DNA from: Marinobacter szutsaonensis
Lineage (GTDB): Bacteria > Pseudomonadota > Gammaproteobacteria > Pseudomonadales > Oleiphilaceae
Direction of reading: 5' to 3'
DNA length: 64,000 nucleotides
Assembly (NCBI RefSeq): GCF_039523335.1
Contig: NZ_BAAAFC010000001.1
Span: 868,001-932,000 of the forward strand
The notes beneath the pieces were generated by a model. That model did no database searches, was not told the origin of the DNA, and saw only the letters and a program-made list of their open reading frames with translations. The position numbers and the translations under genes were made by a program. Below are positions 7,925 to 16,965 of the stretch, piece by piece. The stretch's first letter is position 1. Every line of letters starts with the position of its first letter.

Positions 7925-9102
7925 GGTTTCACCTGCAGTGGCATAATCTCTTTCAAACGTCCCAGGAAATAATCAAAATTGAGTCGAGCTTTTAATGCCG
8001 AACGATCAACAACATGGTCGTTCGCGTCAAGTTCACCACGCTCGATCTTGAAGAAGGTTTCTACCAACGAATCCTGATCTGGCGATACAACGACACCAAG
8101 ATTATTTCCAATGGTCCAATCTGCTACGCTCGTTTGCTCACCACAAATTGCCATCACAGCCGCACCAGCAAACACATAAGAGGAAGACTTACTGGGGAAG
8201 GCATAGCGAGTAACCTCATCCTCAATTGGCAACAAAGCCCATTCGTAATCACAATTGAGTTGAGCAGCCTCAGAGGCGGATACCAGACCAAGATACTCAA
8301 CGTTCTCATAGCTCTTGGCGAGTTGTTCGATATCCGGCGCGTGCACGCCACCCCCCGCAAAACCGAAACTCATACTACCGCCTTCATCCAGATATCTCCT
8401 GATCGCAGCTATCAACAGCGGGATACGCTGCAGTCGACCAGCATTTCCGCAAAAAGAGAAACCTTGCGTTTTCGTCGGAGGAGGCTGAACATCATCAAAT
8501 GACACAGCGGGATTATCCACCACGTACAACGGACTTGTGGTCTCCGAGCGCTTCCGTATCTCCTCGGCCATCTCCTGAGTTATCGTTATCAATACAGTCG
8601 CCCTGCGCATAGTGACTTTGTCCATCCACCGCAAAAGCCTGAATAAAACAGGATTGACCTTCATAACAACGTTCGCCGCCTCAGGATGAACATCTTGCAG
8701 GTGGTAAATGTACTGGGCCCTGAAAAACATTGCGTAGAGCATAACGGCGAAAGGCACCAGAACGGGCGGATCGGTGGATACATAAACCAACCTGGGCCGA
8801 CACTTCAACAAGCTCCAGAATACCCAAAGCATGAAGTAAACAGCGTCAAGCGCCCGCAGCAAAACCCCGCTGGATGAACTGGACCATGCTTTGGCCGGGA
8901 AAAACTCCACATTCTTGCCTCTGTTTTCCTCCTTCAATCTGTCCCTGATAGCCGCATGGTCTTGCATCACAACAGATACCTGGTAGTCGGATGATAAATC
9001 CTCCGCCAACCTGAGAAGGGCCTCCCCAATAACAGGATAAATCGGCCAGAAACTACGGTTGATAATCGCAAAATCCCGCCGACCCGTATGGACTGTGGTC
9101 AT
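7921..9102 (-). CDS. wbuB: GT4 glycosyltransferase, WbuB-like (probable L-FucNAc transferase)
   Basis: A 393-aa GT-B protein. Motifs include VSTDPPVLVPFA, YHLQDVHPEA and TITQEMAEEI, as in WbuB-type enzymes, with a donor-site part GNAGRLQRIP, FAGGG and FPSKSSSY towards the C-terminus. WbuB homologues are regularly linked to fnlABC and are assigned the transfer of N-acetyl-L-fucosamine. Here the gene lies 7 bp beyond fnlC and overlaps the following SDR, so it sits in the FucNAc sub-operon. The acceptor would be the first sugar on undecaprenyl diphosphate. Linkage and acceptor are inferred from synteny only. Confidence 0.82.
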   Translation of the reverse strand: MTTVHTGRRDFAIINRSFWPIYPVIGEALLRLAEDLSSDYQVSVVMQDHAAIRDRLKEENRGKNVEFFPAKAWSSSSSGVLLRALDAVYFMLWVFWSLLKCRPRLVYVSTDPPVLVPFAVMLYAMFFRAQYIYHLQDVHPEAANVVMKVNPVLFRLLRWMDKVTMRRATVLITITQEMAEEIRKRSETTSPLYVVDNPAVSFDDVQPPPTKTQGFSFCGNAGRLQRIPLLIAAIRRYLDEGGSMSFGFAGGGVHAPDIEQLAKSYENVEYLGLVSASEAAQLNCDYEWALLPIEDEVTRYAFPSKSSSYVFAGAAVMAICGEQTSVADWTIGNNLGVVVSPDQDSLVETFFKIERGELDANDHVVDRSALKARLNFDYFLGRLKEIMPLQVKP

Positions 9103-9109
9103 AAACGTC

Positions 9110-10240
9110 TCAATACCGCTTCCATACTGTCTGCATTACATAATCCGTGTAACTGTGAATAATCCGTACCACCTTCTCCGCAACATTTGGCATGCTGTAA
9201 TCCTCAACCAAACGCATGGAGCGCTCGTCGCCCCCTCCCTGACGCTCCAAAACCGCCAGCCCCTGCAGTACACGCTCGGAGCTCAAACCAACCATCATGG
9301 CAACCGTTTCCTCCATCCCCTCGGGCCGCTCATGAGCCTCACGGATATTCAAAGCCGGGAAGTTAAGAATGGAAGCCTCTTCACTGATCGTTCCACTATC
9401 AGACAATACCGCTTTAGCACTCAGCTGGAGCTTATTGTAATCCTTGAAACCAAGTGGCTTGAGGAGTTGCACTTTTTCATGAAATTGTGCCCCCATTGCA
9501 TCTATCCGTTTTTGAGTTCGCGGATGGGTCGAAACAATGATCGGATAACCGTATTGGTCTGCAACAGAGTTCAGCATGTCAACCAAAGACTTGAAGTTCC
9601 GTTCAGAATCCACATTCTCTTCCCGATGCGCGCTCACCACGAAGAACTTTTGCTCTTGAAGCCCAAGCCGCTCAAGGGCATCGGAAGACTCTATACCTTC
9701 ACGGAAGTGGTTAAGCACTTCAAACATCGGGCTGCCGGTTTTGATTATACGGTCTGGCAGCAGACCTTCGCGCAGCAGGTAATCCCGGGCAATGGTGCTG
9801 TAAGTCAGATTGATATCGGCAGTGTGGTCTACAATGCGGCGGTTGATCTCTTCTGGTACCCGCATATCAAAGCAGCGGTTGCCGGCTTCCATATGAAAGG
9901 TGGGAATCTTGCGTCGTTTGGCAGGAATCACCGCCATACAGCTGTTGGTGTCACCTAAAACCAGAACTGCCTCGGGCTGTACCTCCGCGAGTACTTTATC
10001 AACCTCGATAATTACGTTACCAATGGTTTCCGCTCCGCTTGCACCAGCAGCGCTCAAAAAATGATCCGGCTTACGAATACCTAAGTCGTTGAAGAAAATC
10101 TCATTCAACTCGAAATCATAGTTCTGGCCGGTATGGACAAGAGTGTGCTCGCAATACTCGTCCAGTTTGGCCATCACCCGGGACAGTCGAATAATCTCTG
10201 GCCGAGTTCCAACCACGGTCATTACTTTCAGTTTTTTCAT
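9110..10240 (-). CDS. fnlC: UDP-2-acetamido-2,6-dideoxy-L-talose 2-epimerase (UDP-L-FucNAc synthase)
   Basis: A 376-aa protein of the UDP-GlcNAc 2-epimerase (WecB) fold: MTVVGTRPEIIRLSRVM, HTGQNYDFEL, VLGDTNSC, SAHREENVD, SDSGTISEEASIL. Placed directly after fnlA and fnlB it is the FnlC/WbjD/CapG member, which epimerises C2 of UDP-L-PneNAc to give UDP-L-FucNAc. ATG 10240 is preceded by AAGAG. The length is typical. With fnlA and fnlB it makes a complete FucNAc pathway. Confidence 0.92.
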   Translation of the reverse strand: MKKLKVMTVVGTRPEIIRLSRVMAKLDEYCEHTLVHTGQNYDFELNEIFFNDLGIRKPDHFLSAAGASGAETIGNVIIEVDKVLAEVQPEAVLVLGDTNSCMAVIPAKRRKIPTFHMEAGNRCFDMRVPEEINRRIVDHTADINLTYSTIARDYLLREGLLPDRIIKTGSPMFEVLNHFREGIESSDALERLGLQEQKFFVVSAHREENVDSERNFKSLVDMLNSVADQYGYPIIVSTHPRTQKRIDAMGAQFHEKVQLLKPLGFKDYNKLQLSAKAVLSDSGTISEEASILNFPALNIREAHERPEGMEETVAMMVGLSSERVLQGLAVLERQGGGDERSMRLVEDYSMPNVAEKVVRIIHSYTDYVMQTVWKRY

Positions 10241-10269
10241 GGCAGCTCTTGCATATCAAGCGGGATAAA

Positions 10270-11400
10270 TCAGAGAGGACAAGCGAAGGTATCCGGATTT
10301 TCACGGTCAAAAATCTCATTTGCCCAAAGCATACAGACCAGCTCATCATCGCCGATGTTCGTAATATCATGTGTCCAACCCGGGACAGTCTCGACAATTT
10401 CGGCCTTCTCACCTCGGGTGACCAATTCGTAAGTCTCACCAGTTTGCATGTGGCGGAACTTAAATCGTGCGGTCCCTTTAATGACCAAAAATTTCTCAGT
10501 CTTTGTGTGGTGATAGTGACCGCCACGGGTAACACCGGGATACGCTGTAAAGAATGAAAACTGGCCACAATCCGGGGTCTTTAGCATCTCCACGAATACC
10601 CCCCGGTGATCGCCGTGCTGCGGCACTCTGTAGGAAAACTGCTCCGGGCGCAAAAAACTCAGGTAAGTTGAATGAAGCGCACGCGCCAATCCTTTTCCGA
10701 CCCGCTCAGTGAGAAGACTCTCACGGCTGTCCCGAAACGCCTGAATCAACTCAGCCAACTCGCCGACAGTCGTATCGTACTCAGGCTGAACCGGTTCGAA
10801 CCCTGAAGAACCGGCTGCAGGGCTTGCACCATCGAGCAACTGGAGAAAGCGATTAACGACATCATCCACATACACCAACCTCAGCGACGCTTCCGGGTCG
10901 TTCACCTGAATAGGAAGCCCCTGGGAAATATTGTGACAAAACGTCGCCACCACAGAGTTGTAGTTGGGCCGTGACCACTTTCCAAAAACATTAGGCAATC
11001 GAAACACGAAAACCGGCCAATCCTGGCTGTCAGCAGCAAGGCCGAAAACAGTTTGCTCAGCCGCTCGCTTGCTCACGCCGTAGGGGTTATCCATGGCAGC
11101 CTGGATAGAAGAGGAAAACACGACCGGGACCCGATCGCCAGTAGTCTGAAAACGCCGCCTCAGATGTTCGCACAACCGTACCGTGAGCTTATGATTACCT
11201 TTCTCGAATTCCTCCTCGTCATCCGGCCGGTTCACACCAGCAAGATGGAATATAAAATCCGCTTGCTCGACAGCATTGGCAAGTTCATCATCCTTTGATT
11301 CCCGACCAAACCGCAATACCTTCACGTTAGCCCTCTCGGCAAGATGCTGCTGAAGGTTCTTGCCGATAAAACCATTGGCTCCGGTAATCAGTACACGCAT
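10270..11400 (-). CDS. fnlB: Bifunctional UDP-sugar C3-epimerase/C4-reductase (CapF/FnlB), SDR plus cupin
   Basis: A 376-aa protein starting MRVLITGANGFIGKNL: an N-terminal SDR domain (YGVSKRAAE gives YxxxK) and a C-terminal cupin from about residue 255 (TRGGHYHHTKTEKFLV metal-binding His cluster). In CapF the cupin epimerises C3 and the SDR reduces C4, giving UDP-L-PneNAc. Start ATG 11400 was chosen because AGGA lies 8 nt upstream and the fnlA stop is 4 bp before it. An in-frame start at 11433 would overlap fnlA and add 11 residues before the Rossmann strand. Confidence 0.92.
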   Translation of the reverse strand: MRVLITGANGFIGKNLQQHLAERANVKVLRFGRESKDDELANAVEQADFIFHLAGVNRPDDEEEFEKGNHKLTVRLCEHLRRRFQTTGDRVPVVFSSSIQAAMDNPYGVSKRAAEQTVFGLAADSQDWPVFVFRLPNVFGKWSRPNYNSVVATFCHNISQGLPIQVNDPEASLRLVYVDDVVNRFLQLLDGASPAAGSSGFEPVQPEYDTTVGELAELIQAFRDSRESLLTERVGKGLARALHSTYLSFLRPEQFSYRVPQHGDHRGVFVEMLKTPDCGQFSFFTAYPGVTRGGHYHHTKTEKFLVIKGTARFKFRHMQTGETYELVTRGEKAEIVETVPGWTHDITNIGDDELVCMLWANEIFDRENPDTFACPL

Positions 11401-11404
11401 ACAA

Positions 11405-12445
11405 TCAATCCTGGGGTTCGACATACTCACCACGAGTCAGTGCCCGGACAAAGTCCAGCTTCATCAACAACGCTTCCATCCCGCTTTGATCCAGACGCGT
11501 AGTGTTGTGGGAGTGGTACTCTACCGCATCCGAAATTTTCCTTTCACCCTGATCGACAAATTTGCCATAGTTCAAATCCCGAAGGTCTGGCGGAACGCGG
11601 AAGTAATCCCCAAGATCTTCCGCCTCCGCCATCTCTTCCCGACTCAATAACACCTCGTAAAGTTTCTCGCCGTGACGGGTACCAATTTCCTGCACCTCGT
11701 GCTCGGGAGCGTCAAGCAGGTTAGTCAAGGCATAAGCCAATGTCTTGATCGTTGCAGCTGGTGCTTTCTGGACAAAAATATCTCCCGGATTACCGTGCTC
11801 GAAGGCATACAGCACCAAATCCACCGCATCGTCCAGCGTCATCATAAAACGCGTCATATTTGGATCAGTTACAGTGATTGGTTGCCCAGCTCGAATCTGG
11901 TCCACGAACAGGGGAATGACCGATCCCCGCGATGCCATCACATTACCGTAGCGAGTGGCGCAAATCACAGTGCCATTAGCGCTGCGGGACTTGGCAACAG
12001 CGACCTTCTCCATCATCGCTTTGGAAATACCCATCGCGTTGATTGGGTAAACCGCCTTGTCAGTGGATAAGCAAATAACACGCTCCACGTCACAATTAAT
12101 CGCGGCCTCCAGCACATTTTCGGTGCCCAAAACGTTCGTTTTAACCGCCTCTAGAGGATGAAATTCACACGATGGCACCTGTTTCAATGCTGCCGCATGA
12201 AAGATAAAATGTGCACCACGGACCGCATTCAATACAGACTGATAATCGCGAACATCCCCTATGTAAAACTTCAGTTTGGGGTTGTTGTAACGCTTGCGCA
12301 TGTCGTCCTGCTTCTTCTCATCCCGGCTCAGAACCCTCACCTCTCTAACGCCAGAATCAAGAAAACGACGCAGAACAGCATTTCCAAAAGAGCCTGTTCC
12401 ACCAGTAATCAAAAGAATTTTGTCTTCAAGTACCACTATATTCAC
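11405..12445 (-). CDS. fnlA: UDP-GlcNAc 4,6-dehydratase/5-epimerase (CapE/FnlA)
   Basis: A 346-aa SDR with ILLITGGTGSFGNAVL, STDKAVYPINAMGISKAMMEK (Met in place of the catalytic Tyr, as in CapE) and TDPNMTRFMMTLDDAVDL. It dehydrates UDP-GlcNAc and inverts C5, making the 4-keto-L-arabino intermediate that is also the product of PseB. The usual start appears to be GTG 12445, which overlaps the preceding gene by 20 bp; a second GTG three codons in is an alternative. Because no pseB is present, this enzyme could feed both the FucNAc and pseudaminic acid pathways. Confidence 0.92.
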   Translation of the reverse strand: MNIVVLEDKILLITGGTGSFGNAVLRRFLDSGVREVRVLSRDEKKQDDMRKRYNNPKLKFYIGDVRDYQSVLNAVRGAHFIFHAAALKQVPSCEFHPLEAVKTNVLGTENVLEAAINCDVERVICLSTDKAVYPINAMGISKAMMEKVAVAKSRSANGTVICATRYGNVMASRGSVIPLFVDQIRAGQPITVTDPNMTRFMMTLDDAVDLVLYAFEHGNPGDIFVQKAPAATIKTLAYALTNLLDAPEHEVQEIGTRHGEKLYEVLLSREEMAEAEDLGDYFRVPPDLRDLNYGKFVDQGERKISDAVEYHSHNTTRLDQSGMEALLMKLDFVRALTRGEYVEPQD

Positions 12446-13895
12446 CCGCTCTTATTAACCTCAAAATCTTGGTAAGCTCCTCAAAATCTGAAGCTCTTGT
12501 TATCTTCTCTGAAGATAAAGAAGGAAATAATTCTTCAACATAAAACTTATCTTTCCTATTAACGAGAACTGCGATTGAGTGTCGAGCTCGCTGGGCCGCT
12601 TCTACAAGAACAGTCGATTTCCTCGATAGACAGATTGCCGATTCAAGCGCGTCATCCAAGTCATCAATTATTTCCACGTCAGGATAGCGATCCCGGTAAA
12701 ACTGTGAGTCTTCCAAAGGGTGCAACTTAAGTGAAAACGTTACATCAGCGCGGATTAAATAATCCATAATTTCAAGATTAACTTCACGATCTCGAGGCTC
12801 GGTAAAAAAACAGACTCTATCGATTTCTCTTAAACGATGATCACTTTTTATGCCCAGCATTTTATCTAAGATATCATCTGAGTACACAAATCTTTTCGAA
12901 GGGTACAGAGATTCCAGAAGTGTTTTTGCATTGCCACTAAAGCAATAGAAGGAATCGCCACATAAACCGCCTGGAAACCGGAATCCGTACTCAAGACCAT
13001 GGGGTAAGCAAGTCAGCCTTTGCCTCTTTATTCCACACCAGCGAGTCTGCAGTAGGGCAAAACGATCTTCTTTTTCTCCCGAAAATAATTCTGCGTCACC
13101 CTGCACATGCGCCAAGATCTTAACAAAACACGCTTCATAAAGTGCCTTTTGTGGCACGCGCTTCCAGTACTCCGATAATACAGAGAGCGCGAACCAGCCT
13201 CCAAGAAGCGCCCTGGCATCACCGAACAACTGGAAAAGATCCCTAACTGAGTACCACAATGCGCTGAAATATATGCTAAAGAACTCAGAGGAGCGTAATA
13301 TTGAGTAGATGGATTTCCCCGAAACTTTTAACGCGCCAAAATTATCAACGAATACAAGGCAATTGGGATCTTCGTTAATAAAGGTCTGTGCGCGCGAAAA
13401 CCCGGACTTGCTCCGAACAAAGAAAATGGTTTTAGTTGAATTTAGTTGTTCTTTAATATCTGAAAAACTTTCTCTAGACTTAAAAAAGAAAATAAAGGGC
13501 AACACTAGAGATAACGCTAACACGAGAAACACCGTGATCAACGAGGCGGCTAGAGCTTGAAATCGGAATAAAAAATCCGAGCCAACCCCAATTTTCATGT
13601 TAGATCCAGATTTCATGGCATTGAGCATGCCCTTATCAACGAGTCGCGCATTAATTGAACAGGAGCAACTTGAAATATCACGAGAAGCTCTTTTCAATTC
13701 CTCAACCCGAACAAAGAAATATAAAAATAATTCATTTATGTAGTCGGAAGAGTACTTTTTTATATCAATATTATTAATTGATTTTATGAAGTCTGGTTCA
13801 TAAGCACTTTCAAAGTCAAGCTCTCGCTCTTTAGCGCCATATCCAACATGCCAAGAACTTCGATACAGCCTAAGTCTTTTCGGGATCTCACTCAA
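12426..13895 (-). CDS. Unrecognised 489-aa protein with one membrane segment, possible CMP-ulosonate transferase
   Basis: I do not recognise a named family. The N-terminal 110 residues are polar; one strong hydrophobic stretch at about 114-138 follows. The C-terminal half looks GT-B-like: LPHGLEYGF, a conserved-looking KLHPLED (His-Pro at 392-393), and SRKSTVLVEAAQ near 425, reminiscent of the HP and S/T motifs of bacterial sialyltransferase-type enzymes. It overlaps the HAD phosphatase gene by 8 bp and fnlA by 20 bp, so it is part of the operon and probably adds a sugar made nearby. The DNA is visibly AT-richer than the flanking fnl genes. Confidence 0.6.
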   Translation of the reverse strand: MSEIPKRLRLYRSSWHVGYGAKERELDFESAYEPDFIKSINNIDIKKYSSDYINELFLYFFVRVEELKRASRDISSCSCSINARLVDKGMLNAMKSGSNMKIGVGSDFLFRFQALAASLITVFLVLALSLVLPFIFFFKSRESFSDIKEQLNSTKTIFFVRSKSGFSRAQTFINEDPNCLVFVDNFGALKVSGKSIYSILRSSEFFSIYFSALWYSVRDLFQLFGDARALLGGWFALSVLSEYWKRVPQKALYEACFVKILAHVQGDAELFSGEKEDRFALLQTRWCGIKRQRLTCLPHGLEYGFRFPGGLCGDSFYCFSGNAKTLLESLYPSKRFVYSDDILDKMLGIKSDHRLREIDRVCFFTEPRDREVNLEIMDYLIRADVTFSLKLHPLEDSQFYRDRYPDVEIIDDLDDALESAICLSRKSTVLVEAAQRARHSIAVLVNRKDKFYVEELFPSLSSEKITRASDFEELTKILRLIRAGEYSGT

Positions 13896-14556
13896 AATTA
13901 CGCACCAACAAATCTTTCAACCCCCCGCAGACTTCAACATTATTCTCGCGGCAAAACTCCGCCCAGCCAGAAAACTCTGTCCATTGCTTAAGAAATACGA
14001 AATCTATGTCATATTTTCTGGAGGCAGTATAATCGTACCTACTATCTCCGAGAAAAAGAGCTGGCCCGACAATATTTCCCCGATCAATCTCACGAGCCAA
14101 AATCTCTTCCTTTGAATCGGGTGAACCAAATATTCCCCCGTCAAAAAACTGATCGATACCCTTCTCCCGAAAAACCCAACGCAGTTCTGCCTGATCGCCT
14201 CCGGAGACAATCAGCCATTTGGAGTCCTCGGTATGATTTTTAACCGTATCGAGAGCGGGCTCAACGTTGCTCTCCAAAAGACCTTGCTTAACCAAGGAGG
14301 CATAGCAATCAACCAGTCCCTCCACCGAAGGGAGATTCTCTCGCCCCTGCAAAATGTAAGTTAGAAAATAGTCGAACTTCTTGTATCGAGAGACACCTCC
14401 GTTGACTCTGTGATATTCAACCAATTGGTTTGCAGCATCTTTCCCATAACTGAGCGCAGTTTGATAAAAAGCTTCGGTTTTTACGGAATTGGAGTCAAGA
14501 ACTACGCCATCACAATCAAAGATCAATGTCCGGTAGGAGCGGATATCTCGCATCAT
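13888..14556 (-). CDS. HAD-superfamily phosphatase, probable ulosonate-phosphate phosphatase
   Basis: A 222-aa HAD protein with motif I DCDGVVLDSN (nucleophile Asp14, acid Asp16), motif II LIVSGGDQ and motif IV LFLGDSRYDY, plus a helical cap between I and II, as in phosphoglycolate phosphatase-like enzymes. It overlaps the KdsB-like gene as ATGA. The neighbouring aldolase and cytidylyltransferase suggest that it dephosphorylates a 3-deoxy-ulosonic acid or its aldose precursor before CMP activation. It is not a KdsC-type capless enzyme, so its substrate may not be standard Kdo-8-phosphate. Confidence 0.8.
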   Translation of the reverse strand: MMRDIRSYRTLIFDCDGVVLDSNSVKTEAFYQTALSYGKDAANQLVEYHRVNGGVSRYKKFDYFLTYILQGRENLPSVEGLVDCYASLVKQGLLESNVEPALDTVKNHTEDSKWLIVSGGDQAELRWVFREKGIDQFFDGGIFGSPDSKEEILAREIDRGNIVGPALFLGDSRYDYTASRKYDIDFVFLKQWTEFSGWAEFCRENNVEVCGGLKDLLVRNFE

Positions 14557-15287
14557 GAATGCAAAGCCCTCAGCGCGGACTCTACCTTTTCAACATCCTC
14601 AGGAACATCAACAGCAAGACTCCCCGGCCTAGTTCGAACCATCAACACAGGAATTCCAATCTCGAAAAAACGTAAGATTTCAATATCCTCGCATTTCTCG
14701 AGCATGCTTTTCCTCCCAAAATCCCGATATTTTCTAAGCTGTTCTTTTGAAAATGCATAGATACAGACTTGCTTTTTATAGTTTTCTGGAGCGTTCTTGC
14801 TCTCTTTGAATCCAGGAATTGGGAGCCGAGACATATACACCAGCTCGTCACTTTCATTGGTTATCACCTTAGGGATATTTACACTGGATGGATCCTCTGA
14901 TTCTCCTATCCAGGCATATCCATTGACCACTTTCTCTGGATTCTCAAGCTTTACCTCACGAATCTTCAAAATGTCCTCAGGATCAACCAATGGCTCGTCT
15001 CCTTGAACATTAATAAAGATATCCGCATCAATTTTTTCTACAGCATCGGCAATACGGTCCGTACCCGTCTCCGCAGGCCCCGTCATCACGAACCTGAAGC
15101 CACTTGCCTCCACTAAGGTCGCAATTCGATCATCATCGGTGGCAACATATACATTCTCCTTATCCACTGCTCGGGCCGCCAGTTCTGCGACCCAAAGGAT
15201 CATCGGCTTATCCAGTAATGGAACCAAAGGTTTACCAGGGTACCTACTGGATGCAAACCTTGCTGGAATGATAACGACAGTTCTCAT
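14553..15287 (-). CDS. CMP-3-deoxy-ulosonate cytidylyltransferase (KdsB/KpsU-like)
   Basis: A 244-aa nucleotidyltransferase with IPARFASSRYPGKPL, YVATDDDRI and INVQGDEPLVD, the KdsB motif set, at normal KdsB length. It activates Kdo or a related 3-deoxy-2-ulosonic acid with CTP. It lies 7 bp after the aldolase gene and overlaps the phosphatase, so it is a dedicated pathway enzyme within the surface-polysaccharide operon rather than the housekeeping kdsB of lipid A core synthesis. Its start ATG 15287 begins directly MRTVVIIPAR. Confidence 0.88.
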   Translation of the reverse strand: MRTVVIIPARFASSRYPGKPLVPLLDKPMILWVAELAARAVDKENVYVATDDDRIATLVEASGFRFVMTGPAETGTDRIADAVEKIDADIFINVQGDEPLVDPEDILKIREVKLENPEKVVNGYAWIGESEDPSSVNIPKVITNESDELVYMSRLPIPGFKESKNAPENYKKQVCIYAFSKEQLRKYRDFGRKSMLEKCEDIEILRFFEIGIPVLMVRTRPGSLAVDVPEDVEKVESALRALHS

Positions 15288-15294
15288 AGTTCCC

Positions 15295-16905
15295 TCACAG
15301 GAGATAAATTGATGTCAGCGGCATTTTGTAGCGTGTAGGCGTGACCGCCAGAATAGGACGGGCTCCATCGGCCTTCTCATAAATGCTTAAGATTTCCTGC
15401 ATTTCTTCACTACGGGGGTCATCTGCTCCGTAACCATCAAAACCTGCCATCAATATGCGCTTTGCAAACCCGCTACTACTAACAGCCAATGCATAAGCTG
15501 CAACTAAAGGAGAGGGTATGATGCAACTGGTTGCTTCAAATTTGAACTGGGCCGCTTCAACACTCAAACCAAAATCAAGGATCCGCTCCGGATCGTAGGA
15601 GCAACTCGTATCCTCGGGCAGCATCGAATACGGCATTATTATCGGTTGACGACTATTGGCGTGCTTTCTGGCATCTGCCATTAAGCGAACAGGATGGCAT
15701 GCCACACGAAAATCAATTAGCTCTTCCTCGACGGCGGCTTGAGTATTCAATGCAATTACAACTGGTCGACGTTTACGGATGAACGTCTCCAACGCCGAAG
15801 AATGGTTCCGGACCCCGGGGCCAGACCCCAGAATGAGAACATCACGCCCGTCAAAAATTCTTGAAGGAGACCATTCGCCTTTCGCCTCACCCTCAAAGAA
15901 ACTACGGGCAGCGCCAAGAGTGCTGGAGCTGAACTTCCTACCGCCGACTCGCCGTAGATGGTCGATAATGGCCAAAACGTCAGCCTCATCGTACCTCGAG
16001 TCTCTCAGCATTTCCTGAATGTATGTTGGGTGGATACCATGCTTTCCGGCCAAATAGTAAAAGGGATTTGTGCCCCAGCCGTGTTTGCGTTGCAAAGGTG
16101 CAAACCTCTCGGCCGCAAGATGAAATAGAGGAACCAGCGCTCTGGAATCAGAGCGGCGTTCCGCTATCTCAATGGCCAGCTCTTCCGTTTTCGCATTACC
16201 TGGCCCTCTGCCCATTCCTGTAACGGTGGAGTCAACCCATGTGGCGCCTTCATCAATTGCACGAAGCGTATTCTGGAGCGCCATCCCCATGTTGTCATGA
16301 GTGTGAATGCCGATGGGCCCTGCCCATCCTTGTCGTAGACATGCGATGATATCCGCGACATCTTCCGGACGCATACTGCCCAGAGAATCTGCAAAGTAAA
16401 GAACTTCTACTGGCGTCGCTGAAATCAACCTCGCCAGCTCGGCCAAAGTTTCGGCCGGCTGCCCAGATACCTGCATCAGATTTATGCCAACCTGGTATCC
16501 TTTAGAGCTAAGCCAGTACACAGCCGGGAGTGCACGTTCAACCTCATGCAGATGGCATGCAACTCGAACCAAATCAACCCGCGATTGCTCCGCATCGCAT
16601 GGGAACAGATCAACAACACCCGACATCGCGTCACCTGCTTCAAGCAGCTCGGCGGCATTCACCATCACCCCGACCTTTAAATTCCGGGGTATGGACAATT
16701 CAGCGAGATATTCTTCAGGACAAAACGCGAACATTCCTTTGAAACCACCGTCCTTTTTTGACCGAAGCCCGAGCTCCACTACATCAACGCCACTCTCACT
16801 AACAGCACTTAAGTAGTCTGAAACGAGATTTTCGGGAAAATCCCATGCGTTGTAATATCCTCCGTCCCGGAGAGTACAATCCAGAAAAACGAGTTTTGAA
16901 ACCAT
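15295..16905 (-). CDS. HMGL-like (DRE-TIM) aldolase fused to a C-terminal Rossmann-like domain
   Basis: A 536-aa protein. Residues 1 to about 290 are an HMG-CoA lyase-like pyruvate aldolase: FLDCTLRDGGYYN with catalytic Asp/Arg, and the metal-binding IGIHTHDNMG. A spacer follows, then from about residue 345 a second domain opening GRDVLILGSGPGVRNHSS and containing a second sequence block (VIALNTQAAVEEEL, MAGFDGYGADDPR) of unknown function. DmpG-type relatives condense pyruvate with aldehydes. Next to a CMP-ulosonate synthetase and HAD phosphatase, it is a candidate for building a 3-deoxy-ulosonic acid without a KdsA/NeuB enzyme. Domain 1 is firm, the reaction is inference, domain 2 is unassigned. 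Confidence 0.8.
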   Translation of the reverse strand: MVSKLVFLDCTLRDGGYYNAWDFPENLVSDYLSAVSESGVDVVELGLRSKKDGGFKGMFAFCPEEYLAELSIPRNLKVGVMVNAAELLEAGDAMSGVVDLFPCDAEQSRVDLVRVACHLHEVERALPAVYWLSSKGYQVGINLMQVSGQPAETLAELARLISATPVEVLYFADSLGSMRPEDVADIIACLRQGWAGPIGIHTHDNMGMALQNTLRAIDEGATWVDSTVTGMGRGPGNAKTEELAIEIAERRSDSRALVPLFHLAAERFAPLQRKHGWGTNPFYYLAGKHGIHPTYIQEMLRDSRYDEADVLAIIDHLRRVGGRKFSSSTLGAARSFFEGEAKGEWSPSRIFDGRDVLILGSGPGVRNHSSALETFIRKRRPVVIALNTQAAVEEELIDFRVACHPVRLMADARKHANSRQPIIMPYSMLPEDTSCSYDPERILDFGLSVEAAQFKFEATSCIIPSPLVAAYALAVSSSGFAKRILMAGFDGYGADDPRSEEMQEILSIYEKADGARPILAVTPTRYKMPLTSIYLL

Positions 16906-16965
16906 TAAATATACCTAGCCAATTCCCATTAAACGTCCCGAAACTAGAGCGCACCCGCTATTCAC

